Origin: Bradyrhizobium sp. Ash2021
GTDB lineage: Bacteria > Pseudomonadota > Alphaproteobacteria > Rhizobiales > Xanthobacteraceae
Direction: 5' to 3'
Length of the DNA: 64,000 bases
NCBI RefSeq assembly: GCF_031202265.1
Contig: NZ_CP100604.1
Span: 8,228,501 to 8,292,500, forward strand
The notes under the pieces were generated by a model that did no database searches, was not told the origin of the DNA, and saw nothing but the letters and a program-made list of their open reading frames with translations. A program made the position numbers and the translations under genes. Each line of letters begins with the position of its first letter. The stretch's first letter is position 1. This document shows, in pieces, positions 8,053-15,192 of the stretch.

Positions 8053-8129
8053 TGGTACAGTTGGGTGGGCTCGAACCACCGACCTCCTGTTCCACAGACA
8101 GGCGCTCTAACCAACTGAGCTACAACTGC
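8053..8129 (-). tRNA. trnH: tRNA-His (anticodon GTG)
   Basis: A 77-nt cloverleaf on the minus strand with encoded CCA (TGG at 8053-8055 on plus). The anticodon stem CCTGT/ACAGG encloses loop CTGTGGA, giving anticodon GTG. The D arm (AGCTCAGTTGGTTAGAGC) and T arm with GGTTCGAGCC are standard. The acceptor stem begins GCAGTTG and ends CAACTGT followed by A, so position 1:72 is G:U and the discriminator is A73. Most bacteria carry an extra G-1 paired with C73; loss of that pair is a known feature of alphaproteobacterial tRNA-His. The 3' end points toward the mobile element. Confidence 0.95.
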
Positions 8130-8244
8130 ATCCTTGCGAGATCCCTCAAATGGGGGTCCGCGAATGGGGCGGAAACTAGGTGCAACGCCCCGCTTTGGCA
8201 AGGCCGGGAAGCGGTCAATTGCGCCCGCAAAACGACATCTCAAA

Positions 8245-8275
8245 CGAAAAGCCCGGGCTGTCCGCCCCGGCTCTT
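8245..8275 (-). terminator. Probable rho-independent terminator of the first phasin gene
   Basis: On the minus strand AGCCGGGG and CCCGGGCT flank a 7-nt loop (one mismatch in the stem), followed by TTTTCGTTT. It sits about 25 bases after the phasin stop codon and ahead of the tRNA gene. Confidence 0.6.
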
Positions 8276-8297
8276 CCAACCGCAAAGCGCCGATCGA

Positions 8298-8732
8298 TCA
8301 GGCGGCCGGCTTATAAAGCTTCGACGCGCTGGCCTTGATCGGCTCGACGGTCTCGGTCGCAACCTTCTGGCCCAATTCGGCCAGTTCCTTGGCCTGGGCG
8401 GCAAGCGTCTCAAACTGCTTGCGGGTATGCGAGGTCCACAGCTCCAGCGCGGCCGACGGCGTTTTCACGCCGAACAATTCCTGCGCGAAGTCGAGCGAGG
8501 CCGAGGTGTTCGCCTTGAAGAATTCGAGCAGCTTGGCGGAGTATTCGCTGGCGCCCTTGCTGGCGGTCGTGAACACCGCCTCGATGGTGCCGTTATGGGT
8601 CTCGGCGGCATCCTTGAACTTGGCGTAGCTGTCGCGGACCTGCGAAACGCCCTTTTCGGCGAACGCGCGCACCTGCTCGGGTACCTCGAACGGGATGATG
8701 GAGGCGGAGAACGGATCGGTGGGGTTGGTCAT
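8298..8732 (-). CDS. Phasin family protein (PHA granule-associated)
   Basis: A 144-aa protein; the ATG at 8732 was chosen over in-frame upstream codons because an AAGGA site lies just ahead and the phasin domain starts soon after. The Phasin_2 pattern is clear: FEVPEQVRAFAEKGVSQVRD, then EYSAKLLEFFKANTSASLDF, AQELFGVKTPSAALELWTSH and a tail ending in ASKLYKPAA. Phasins coat polyhydroxyalkanoate granules and control their size and number. A paralogue lies 250 bases upstream on the same strand and a PHA synthesis operon is 28 kb away in this window. Each phasin gene has its own ribosome-binding site and a wide gap, so they are probably separate transcripts. Confidence 0.9.
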   Translation of the reverse strand: MTNPTDPFSASIIPFEVPEQVRAFAEKGVSQVRDSYAKFKDAAETHNGTIEAVFTTASKGASEYSAKLLEFFKANTSASLDFAQELFGVKTPSAALELWTSHTRKQFETLAAQAKELAELGQKVATETVEPIKASASKLYKPAA

Positions 8733-8981
8733 GGCATTTATCCTTCGCAATGGGGTGAAACACTGTGACCCATTGCGTGCCCGGCTACGCGAAATGCCGG
8801 AAACGTCGAATCGGATCACCTACTCAAACTCACGGAAGTGCCCAACCACGGGCCTGCCCAATAAGCACCCATATCATGTCAATTTTGTGCATCGCAACGG
8901 AGAATTGAGTGCGACGCCGCATACCTGACCCGGAATGGATGCAAGTTCCGCGCGGGAACCGCTGGGGTTGTGTCGGGAGCG

Positions 8982-9359
8982 TTAGGCCTTGGGCTTGGCG
9001 GCCTCCATCGCGGCCTTGCTCACGATCTGGCCCATTTCGCTGGCCTGCTCCGCCAGTGACCGCATTTGAGCCTGCACATATTCGCTGTGCAGACGCATCA
9101 CCTCGGTCAGGTCCTTGGCTTTCAGCAGCGACTGGGCATAGTCCAGCGAGGCCTGCACGTTCTTTTCGGCATAGGCGATCGCCTTGCTGCTGATGTCCTT
9201 GGCGCCGGCGCGAACCGTGGCGCCGCGCTCCTCGAGCGAACCTGCGGTCGCCTGCGCAGAGGTCAGGAATTTCTCGAAAGTCTTGCGGGCCTGATCGAAG
9301 CTCGCCTCGGCCATCGCCTTCATGTCCTTGGGAATCTCGAAACGCGTATCTTCATTCAT
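8982..9359 (-). CDS. Second phasin family protein
   Basis: A 125-aa phasin starting at ATG 9359, preceded on the minus strand by AAAAAGGAGT, a strong ribosome-binding site. The domain runs almost the full length: IPKDMKAMAEASFDQARKTF, then AIAYAEKNVQASLDYAQSLL and LHSEYVQAQMRSLAEQASEM. It is alpha-helical, without cysteine, and ends in AAKPKA, like phasins of Rhizobiales. It differs clearly from the downstream copy, so the pair is an old duplication rather than a recent one. It is divergently transcribed from the large PAS kinase gene across about 350 bases. Confidence 0.9.
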   Translation of the reverse strand: MNEDTRFEIPKDMKAMAEASFDQARKTFEKFLTSAQATAGSLEERGATVRAGAKDISSKAIAYAEKNVQASLDYAQSLLKAKDLTEVMRLHSEYVQAQMRSLAEQASEMGQIVSKAAMEAAKPKA

Positions 9360-9715
9360 AATCCCACTCCTTTTTCGTTGGCGGGTTTCGTTGGCGGAGC
9401 CAGCCTTAAGCCCCGGTTCCCGGCAACCCGCATCAGGATATCGCCAAAAGACCTCACCGGTGTGACGCGGTATCCACCGGCTCCCTATCGTGGACCCCTG
9501 ATGGCGCTTTGCAACATCCCAACGCGTAGGGCGGCTAAACAGTTCGACCGGATTAAGGTTATCTCGGCTTTGGATAGCGCCGCCGTAGCCGGGCCGTGGA
9601 CCTGCCGCTCCTCGCTTGCGATACTCGCGGTCCACCAAGGCGGCCATCGTTTGGCCGCCGGTTTCTGAAGCCATTATCGGGCAAAAAGCCCGACCTGTGC
9701 GGTCATATCGTCGCG
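9360..9715. promoter_or_regulatory. Divergent intergenic region between phasin and kinase genes
   Basis: A stretch of 356 bases with no supported gene. It must hold the promoters of the second phasin (minus) and the PAS kinase (plus). Open frames running through it on both strands are shadows without family resemblance. No clear -35/-10 pair or palindrome could be fixed by eye. Confidence 0.4.
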
Positions 9716-12700
9716 ATGAATAATGCGGAATTCCAGTTGCACGTGCTTGGCGATCCCAGATTGGCGTTGCATGCAACCAGCGCCCTGCCCGCATGGCTTT
9801 GGTCGACCGACGGCACCCGGATTCTGTGGGCCAATCCGGTTGGCGCCCGCGTGTTCGGCGCCGCCAATGCGGCAGCCCTCGCGCAGAAGATTTTCGGACC
9901 GGCGGATCCGCACCGGCGACAGGTCGCGCAGCTCGGCGGCCGGTTGCCGCACAATGGCGCGATCCGGCTGGAGCGTCTGCGCGGCTTCGGCGCTTCGCCC
10001 GGCATGCTCGCGACCTGCAGCTGCGCGCGGCTCGATTTTCCGGATGGCAGCCACGGCATCTTCGTTACAACAGGCAGCGCCTCCGGCCGCACCATGCCGC
10101 TGGTCGAACGGCTGCAGCGGCTGGTCGAGGGCATCGACCGGCCGATCGCGGTGTTTGCCTGCGACGGCATGTTCATCGGCGCCAGCGATGCGGAGCGTCC
10201 GCTGCTCGGCTTTCGCAATCTCTCCGAGGCCGGTCTCGACGCGGCGCGCGCCGACGCGTTGAAACAGGGCCGTGTCGAAACGCCTGTCGGCATCGGCCAC
10301 ATGGTGCTGCAGCGTGTCGGCCAGGGCGCCGATATCGGCCTGGTCGCGCTGATCGCGCCCGGCACCACCCAGGCCGCTCATCATACGCGGCCTGCCGCGC
10401 CGCTGCTGCTGGAAGCCAAACTGCCCGAGGCGGAAGCGCCGGCTGTCGCTGCCGTGACGGAGCCGCCGGCCGCTGCGGCCGTCGATCGATCCTTCGCAAG
10501 CTACGAAGCGCCGGCACTATCCGGCGAAGCGCCCGCCGAGTTCGCCTTGTTCGATGCATTTGAGGAGCCGCCTGCGGAAGCCGTTGCTGAACATGTCGTT
10601 GCGGAAGAGCCGGCCGAACCCGACATGCAGACGCTGCCACCCGATCTTCCGCATGACGGAGGCGCGCCGGTCGAAGCGTCAGACAGCGAAACATCGTATG
10701 ATGAAACGCCGCCTGTTGATTCCCCGCATTCCGAACTGACGCAGCAGACGGTGACACCGGAGATCGAAGTGCCGCCGCACGAGCCATCGCCCTACGTCGA
10801 GGCCGTCGCCGATGAACCGGCAGCCGAGCCTGTCGAGGAGCCGGCGCCTGCGCCCGTTGCAGAATCACCGCCACCACCGGCCGCCGAAATTTCCGCGCCG
10901 GCGCAGGCGCCGATGCCGGTCAAGGCGCCGTCATGGCTCGACGAGCCGCTGCCGAATACGCGCCGGCTGCCGCTGCGCTTCATGTGGCAGATGGATCATG
11001 AGGGCCGCTTCTCGCTCGGCTCGGACGAATTCACCCGCCTGATCGGTGCGCGCACTGCCGCCGGTTTCGGCCGGCTGTGGAGCGACATCTCGCACGCTTT
11101 CGGACTCGATCCTGAAGGCCGCGTGATGAAGGCATTTGCCACGCGCGATACCTGGAGCGGCATCACGCTGAATTGGCCGGTCGATGGCGGCGGCCGCCTG
11201 CCGGTCGAATTGTCGGGCCTGCCGATCTTCGACGGCACGCGGAATTTTGCCGGCTATCGGGGCTTCGGCGTTTGCCGCGACCTCGACGGACTGGCGCGGC
11301 TGGCCGCGTTGCGCCGCTATGAGTTCTTCGGTGCGCCGCTTGCGCCGCAAGCGTTGTCGGCTGACGTCGTTAAGGCAGGTTCGGCCCCGGACGCGCCAGG
11401 CGAAGATCGGCCTGCAAAAGACGCGTCCGCTCACGACGTACCAACGCCCGCTGAACACCTGCTCACCGAAGATCTGCCCGCCAAAGACTTGTTCGAAGAA
11501 ACCTTGCCTCAAGAAAATTTGCCTCTGGAAAACTTGATCGCCGAGGAGCCGCCCCTTGCGGATGTTCCCGGCGACCTCAGCGTTGATCCGGCTGCCGAAT
11601 TGCCGGAACCGATGGCGTCAGAGACTTCACAACAAACCGATTTGGAAGCGCCCGTGGAAACCCCCGTGGAAATGCCAGCGGAAACGCCGAAGAATGTGTT
11701 GCCGTTCCGCCCGATCGGCGACAGCAAACCGCCGTCGCTGACGCCGGTCGAAAACAGCGCCTTCAACGAACTCGCGCGGCAATTGTCGGCGCGGCTCGAG
11801 ACCGAAATGGGCGCGGACACAACGCCGCCCGCGATCGATGTCGACGACACCGTGGTCGAGCCGCCCGCGTCTGAAACGCGCAACGTGGCAAGTGAACTGA
11901 AAAGTGAACTGAACAGCGAACCGCCGGCCGGCGAACAACCCGATTGGCTGGCGCCCCCGGAACCGCCCGCACGCGGCGAGGCCAAACGCGACAAGGCGCT
12001 GCTCGATCTCATTCCGGTCGGCGTGCTGATCTACCGGCTCGACTGGCTGCTCTACGCCAACCCCGCGTTTCTCGCGCAGATTGGCTATGCCGGCCTGCAC
12101 GCGCTGGAGGATGCTGGCGGCCTCGACGCGCTCTACGTCGAGCCCGGCGTGTCGAACGCCTCCAGCACGTCGGACACCGGCACGCCGGTCAAGATTTCGG
12201 CGAGCCAGCCGTCGGAGCAACAAACGCCGCCGCAGGCTGTCGACGCGCACCTCTACACGATTTCATGGGACGGCGATTCCGCGCTCGCTTTGATCTTTTC
12301 GGGCCCTCATTCGCAAGGCGCGGCTGTCGCGGCTGCGATCGCGGAAGCGGCTCCGGTCATCGAGCCATCGGCGGTCGGCCACGCCGACGCCGAGGAACTC
12401 GGCGCCATCCTCGACACCACGGCCGAAGGCATCGTGATGTTCGACGCCGAGGGCAACATCAACTCGGCCAATCGCAGCGCCGAAGCGCTGTTCGGCTATG
12501 ACGGGACCGAGCTCGTGCAGCGCAATCTCGCCGATTTGTTCGCGCCGGAGAGCCAGCACGCGGTGTTCGACTATCTCACCAGCATCAAATCCGGCAGCGT
12601 CGAGAGCCTGCTCGATCACGGCCTCGATGCGCTCGGGCGCGTCGCCAGGGGCGGCCTCGTCCCGCTGGCGATGACCATGGGACGCACGCGGGCCGACGGG

Positions 12701-13492
12701 CCGAATTTCTTCGCCGTGTTCCGCGATCTTACGCCTGCAAAAAAGACCGAGGGCGAATTGCGCGAGGCGCGGCGGCTGGCCGATCGCGGCGCCAACGCCA
12801 AGGCCGACGTGCTGGCGCGGATCAGTCATGAGGTGCGCACGCCGCTGAACGCCATCATCGGTTTTGCCGAGGTGATGATCGGCGAGCGTTTCGGTTCGCT
12901 CGGCAACGAGCGCTACGCCGAATACATGAAAGACATCCGCGCCTCCGGCGAACGGGTGATCGCCATCATCAACGATCTGCTCGACCTCTCCAGGATCGAG
13001 ACTGGCAAGCTCGATCTTTCCTTCACCAACCAGAACCTCAATGAACTGGTCGAGAGCTGCGTCGCAGTGATGCAGCCGCAGGCCAACCGCGAACGCATCA
13101 TCATCCGCACGTCGCTCGCACATATGTTGCCGCCGGTGGTGGCCGACGCTCGCGCGCTGCACCAGATCACGCTGAACCTGATCGGCAATTCGATCCATCT
13201 CGCCAATGCCGGCGGCCAGGTCATCGTCTCCACGGCGCTGTCGGATTTCGGCGAGGTGGTGCTGCGCGTCCGCGATACCGGCCAGGGCCTCAACGACAAT
13301 GAGGTGGCCGCGGCGCTGGAGCCGTTCCGCACCCCGCCACCATCGGATCAGTCCTCCGACAATTCGCCGGTCAATCTGTCGCTGACCAAGGCCCTGGTCG
13401 AAGCCAACCGCGCCAAGTTCCAGATCAAGACCGGCGGCCGTACGGGCACGCTGATCGAAGTGGTGTTTTCCCACGCGACCGCGAAGGCCTAG
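9716..13492 (+). CDS. Large multi-PAS sensor histidine kinase of PleC/DivJ/PdhS type
   Basis: A 1258-aa protein; ATG 9716 begins a good PAS-like domain (SALPAWLWSTDGTRILWANP, residues about 20-60), whereas upstream codons add unrelated sequence. Further PAS-like blocks lie near 421-525, 761-820 and 893-1000 (DTTAEGIVMFDAEGNINSAN). Between them are long Pro/Ala/Glu-rich linkers. The DHp domain has ARISHEVRTPLNAIIGFAEV with phospho-acceptor His1038, as in kinases that act on DivK. The ATP domain keeps the N-box (LNLIGNSIH) and DTGQG, but the place of the glycine-rich G2 box reads DNSPVNLSLTKALVE. No transmembrane segment is evident. It probably controls cell-cycle or polarity signalling; whether it is an active kinase is uncertain. 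Confidence 0.85.
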   Translation: MNNAEFQLHVLGDPRLALHATSALPAWLWSTDGTRILWANPVGARVFGAANAAALAQKIFGPADPHRRQVAQLGGRLPHNGAIRLERLRGFGASPGMLATCSCARLDFPDGSHGIFVTTGSASGRTMPLVERLQRLVEGIDRPIAVFACDGMFIGASDAERPLLGFRNLSEAGLDAARADALKQGRVETPVGIGHMVLQRVGQGADIGLVALIAPGTTQAAHHTRPAAPLLLEAKLPEAEAPAVAAVTEPPAAAAVDRSFASYEAPALSGEAPAEFALFDAFEEPPAEAVAEHVVAEEPAEPDMQTLPPDLPHDGGAPVEASDSETSYDETPPVDSPHSELTQQTVTPEIEVPPHEPSPYVEAVADEPAAEPVEEPAPAPVAESPPPPAAEISAPAQAPMPVKAPSWLDEPLPNTRRLPLRFMWQMDHEGRFSLGSDEFTRLIGARTAAGFGRLWSDISHAFGLDPEGRVMKAFATRDTWSGITLNWPVDGGGRLPVELSGLPIFDGTRNFAGYRGFGVCRDLDGLARLAALRRYEFFGAPLAPQALSADVVKAGSAPDAPGEDRPAKDASAHDVPTPAEHLLTEDLPAKDLFEETLPQENLPLENLIAEEPPLADVPGDLSVDPAAELPEPMASETSQQTDLEAPVETPVEMPAETPKNVLPFRPIGDSKPPSLTPVENSAFNELARQLSARLETEMGADTTPPAIDVDDTVVEPPASETRNVASELKSELNSEPPAGEQPDWLAPPEPPARGEAKRDKALLDLIPVGVLIYRLDWLLYANPAFLAQIGYAGLHALEDAGGLDALYVEPGVSNASSTSDTGTPVKISASQPSEQQTPPQAVDAHLYTISWDGDSALALIFSGPHSQGAAVAAAIAEAAPVIEPSAVGHADAEELGAILDTTAEGIVMFDAEGNINSANRSAEALFGYDGTELVQRNLADLFAPESQHAVFDYLTSIKSGSVESLLDHGLDALGRVARGGLVPLAMTMGRTRADGPNFFAVFRDLTPAKKTEGELREARRLADRGANAKADVLARISHEVRTPLNAIIGFAEVMIGERFGSLGNERYAEYMKDIRASGERVIAIINDLLDLSRIETGKLDLSFTNQNLNELVESCVAVMQPQANRERIIIRTSLAHMLPPVVADARALHQITLNLIGNSIHLANAGGQVIVSTALSDFGEVVLRVRDTGQGLNDNEVAAALEPFRTPPPSDQSSDNSPVNLSLTKALVEANRAKFQIKTGGRTGTLIEVVFSHATAKA

Positions 13493-13502
13493 ATTGCTTC
13501 AT

Positions 13503-13670
13503 CATGGCCGGGCATAGCCGTCCGAAGGACGGCGTCGCTTCCGCTCGCCGATGACCAGCCATCCACGTCTTTCTTGCCTCAATGCAGCTAAGACGTGGAT
13601 ACCCGGCATCGCAGACAAGTTTACGCAGTCTGCGCAAGGCAGACAGCTAATGGCCGGGCACGACGAGCCA
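13503..13670. repeat. Dispersed palindromic intergenic repeat (Bradyrhizobium-type)
   Basis: It contains CCGTCCGAAGGACGG as a hairpin, an inverted pair CCACGTCTT / AAGACGTGG, and ends with ATGGCCGGGCA, the form repeated at the start. Elements built around GGCCGGGCAT and CCACGTCTT are a frequent intergenic repeat in Bradyrhizobium genomes (from memory). It fills the gap between the kinase and the phosphoesterase and may help end transcription. Confidence 0.65.
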
Positions 13671-13791
13671 GCTCCGCTGCGGGCATCTGTCGCGCCCAAA
13701 CAGCACGCCACGGCATAACTTTTGCTCGATCAACCTTGCTCGAATGCATCCGCCCCGGATCGCCTATATTATAAGCAGTTTGGAACGCCTG

Positions 13792-14622
13792 ATGATACGC
13801 TGCCTCGTTGTCGCGGATCTGCATTATTCACTGCCGCAATTCGACTGGTTGATCGCCGCCGCGCCACAATTCGATCTCGTGATCTTTGCCGGCGATGCGC
13901 TCGACGTCGGCTCCTTCGTCGATTTCCGCGCCCAGATCGTGGTGGTGAAGAAATATCTTTCGCTGTTGTCCGGCATCACCCGCGTCATTCTGTGCTCGGG
14001 CAATCACGACCTCGACGAACGCAGCCCGGAGGGCGAGAAGATATCCCGCTGGGTCGGCGAGGCGCGCGAACTCGGCATCACCTGCGATGGCGACAGTTTT
14101 GCGATCGGCGACACCCTGTTCACGATCTGCCCGTGGTGGGACGGGCCGCGGGTGAAAGCGCGCATCGAGAACCAGCTTCTTGAGGCCGCCGCCAAACGGC
14201 TGAAGCGATGGGTTTGGGTTCATCACGCGCCGCCCGCGAATTCGCCGACGAGCTGGGGCGGCAAGCGGTTCTTCGGCGACGTCGAGCTGGTGCAATGGAT
14301 CCAGCGCTACCAGCCCGCGATGGTGATCTCGGGCCATGTGCACCAGTCGCCGTTCATCCCCGACGGGTCGTGGTTCGACCGGCTCGGCACCACCTGGGTC
14401 TTCAACGCCGGGCTGCAGCCCGGCCGGCCACCGGTCCATATCGTGCTCGATATCGACGAAGGCACGGCGTTCTGGCTGTCCGCTGGCGACGCGCAATGGA
14501 TCGACCTCAACGCGCCGATGCAGCGGCCGGCGGCGCCGGTCATACATCCACCGGCCTGGCTCACATCCTTGGGTCGGATTGCCGATCCGATCCTGGCTGG
14601 ACCTGCGACGGCGGCAGGTTGA
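13792..14622 (+). CDS. Calcineurin-like metallophosphoesterase
   Basis: A 276-aa protein from ATG 13792, where the fold starts directly with MIRCLVVADLHYS; the in-frame codon at 13744 would add a non-conserved tail. All metal-ligand motifs of the family are present in order: D-x-H (ADLHYS), GDALD, GNHDLDE and GHVHQSP, plus HHAPPANSP. Such enzymes hydrolyse phosphomonoesters or diesters with a two-metal centre; the substrate cannot be read from the sequence. It is soluble, with no signal peptide. Its 3' end overlaps the convergent cyclic-nucleotide-binding gene by 62 bases, so the two mRNAs could form an antisense duplex. Confidence 0.85.
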   Translation: MIRCLVVADLHYSLPQFDWLIAAAPQFDLVIFAGDALDVGSFVDFRAQIVVVKKYLSLLSGITRVILCSGNHDLDERSPEGEKISRWVGEARELGITCDGDSFAIGDTLFTICPWWDGPRVKARIENQLLEAAAKRLKRWVWVHHAPPANSPTSWGGKRFFGDVELVQWIQRYQPAMVISGHVHQSPFIPDGSWFDRLGTTWVFNAGLQPGRPPVHIVLDIDEGTAFWLSAGDAQWIDLNAPMQRPAAPVIHPPAWLTSLGRIADPILAGPATAAG

Positions 14623-15055
14623 TCATGCTCTGCAGGACCTCGCCGACCATCGCGAGATGGGTGCCGTGGCCGGCATATTGGTGCATCAAATCGGCAAGAT
14701 AGGTGGTCGCGACATTGAGCCGTTGCGCCAGCAATCGCGCGATCAGCAGCGCCACCGCCGGCTGGTCGCGCAAGAACGACGCGGCGTCGTTGAACTCGTA
14801 AATGACTGAATCGGACGCCGCGCGCACGGTCGCGCTGTGCGGCTGATCGAGCAGAACCGACATCTCGCCGAACATCGCGCCGGGCTCGGTGATGACGGCG
14901 ACGACGCTGTCGCCCTTGATGACCTCCACCCGCCCCTCGACCAGAACAAACAAATGGCCGGTCTTGCCGCCCTCGTGGATGAAAAGCATGCCCGCCGGCA
15001 CCTTTCGCTCCGTTCCTCCGGTGCAATAGTCAAGTACCGCGCGCATCAACATCAT
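14561..15055 (-). CDS. Cyclic-nucleotide-binding domain protein (CRP-like sensor without HTH)
   Basis: A 164-aa protein with one cNMP-binding domain, residues about 10-125: KVPAGMLFIHEGGKTGHLFV, VEVIKGD, EPGAMFGEMSVLLDQPHSAT (the phosphate-binding cassette with G-E-x-S and the later Arg equivalent replaced by HSATVRA) and the C-helix. No helix-turn-helix follows; the tail LMHQYAGHGTHLAMVGEVLQ is short. It may sense a nucleotide and act by protein contact. Two adjacent ATG codons at 15055 and 15052 are possible starts after GGAG. It converges on and overlaps the phosphoesterase gene. Confidence 0.8.
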   Translation of the reverse strand: MMLMRAVLDYCTGGTERKVPAGMLFIHEGGKTGHLFVLVEGRVEVIKGDSVVAVITEPGAMFGEMSVLLDQPHSATVRAASDSVIYEFNDAASFLRDQPAVALLIARLLAQRLNVATTYLADLMHQYAGHGTHLAMVGEVLQSMINLPPSQVQPGSDRQSDPRM

Positions 15056-15192
15056 CTCCGCTTCGAGGCCAAAATTTCCGCTTCAAAGATTTCCGCTTCA
15101 AAGACTAGGCACGATGGATGCCGGCGTCGAACGGATAAGTTTCGCCGCCTGCTCAAATTGTCAGCAGTGATAGCCCGAGCCCGGCCGCGCCG

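Noticed and set aside
12263..13474. Long minus-strand open frame of 403 codons opposite the kinase
   Set aside because: Mirror of the kinase catalytic domain; high GC keeps the antisense frame open. No motif or ribosome-binding site.
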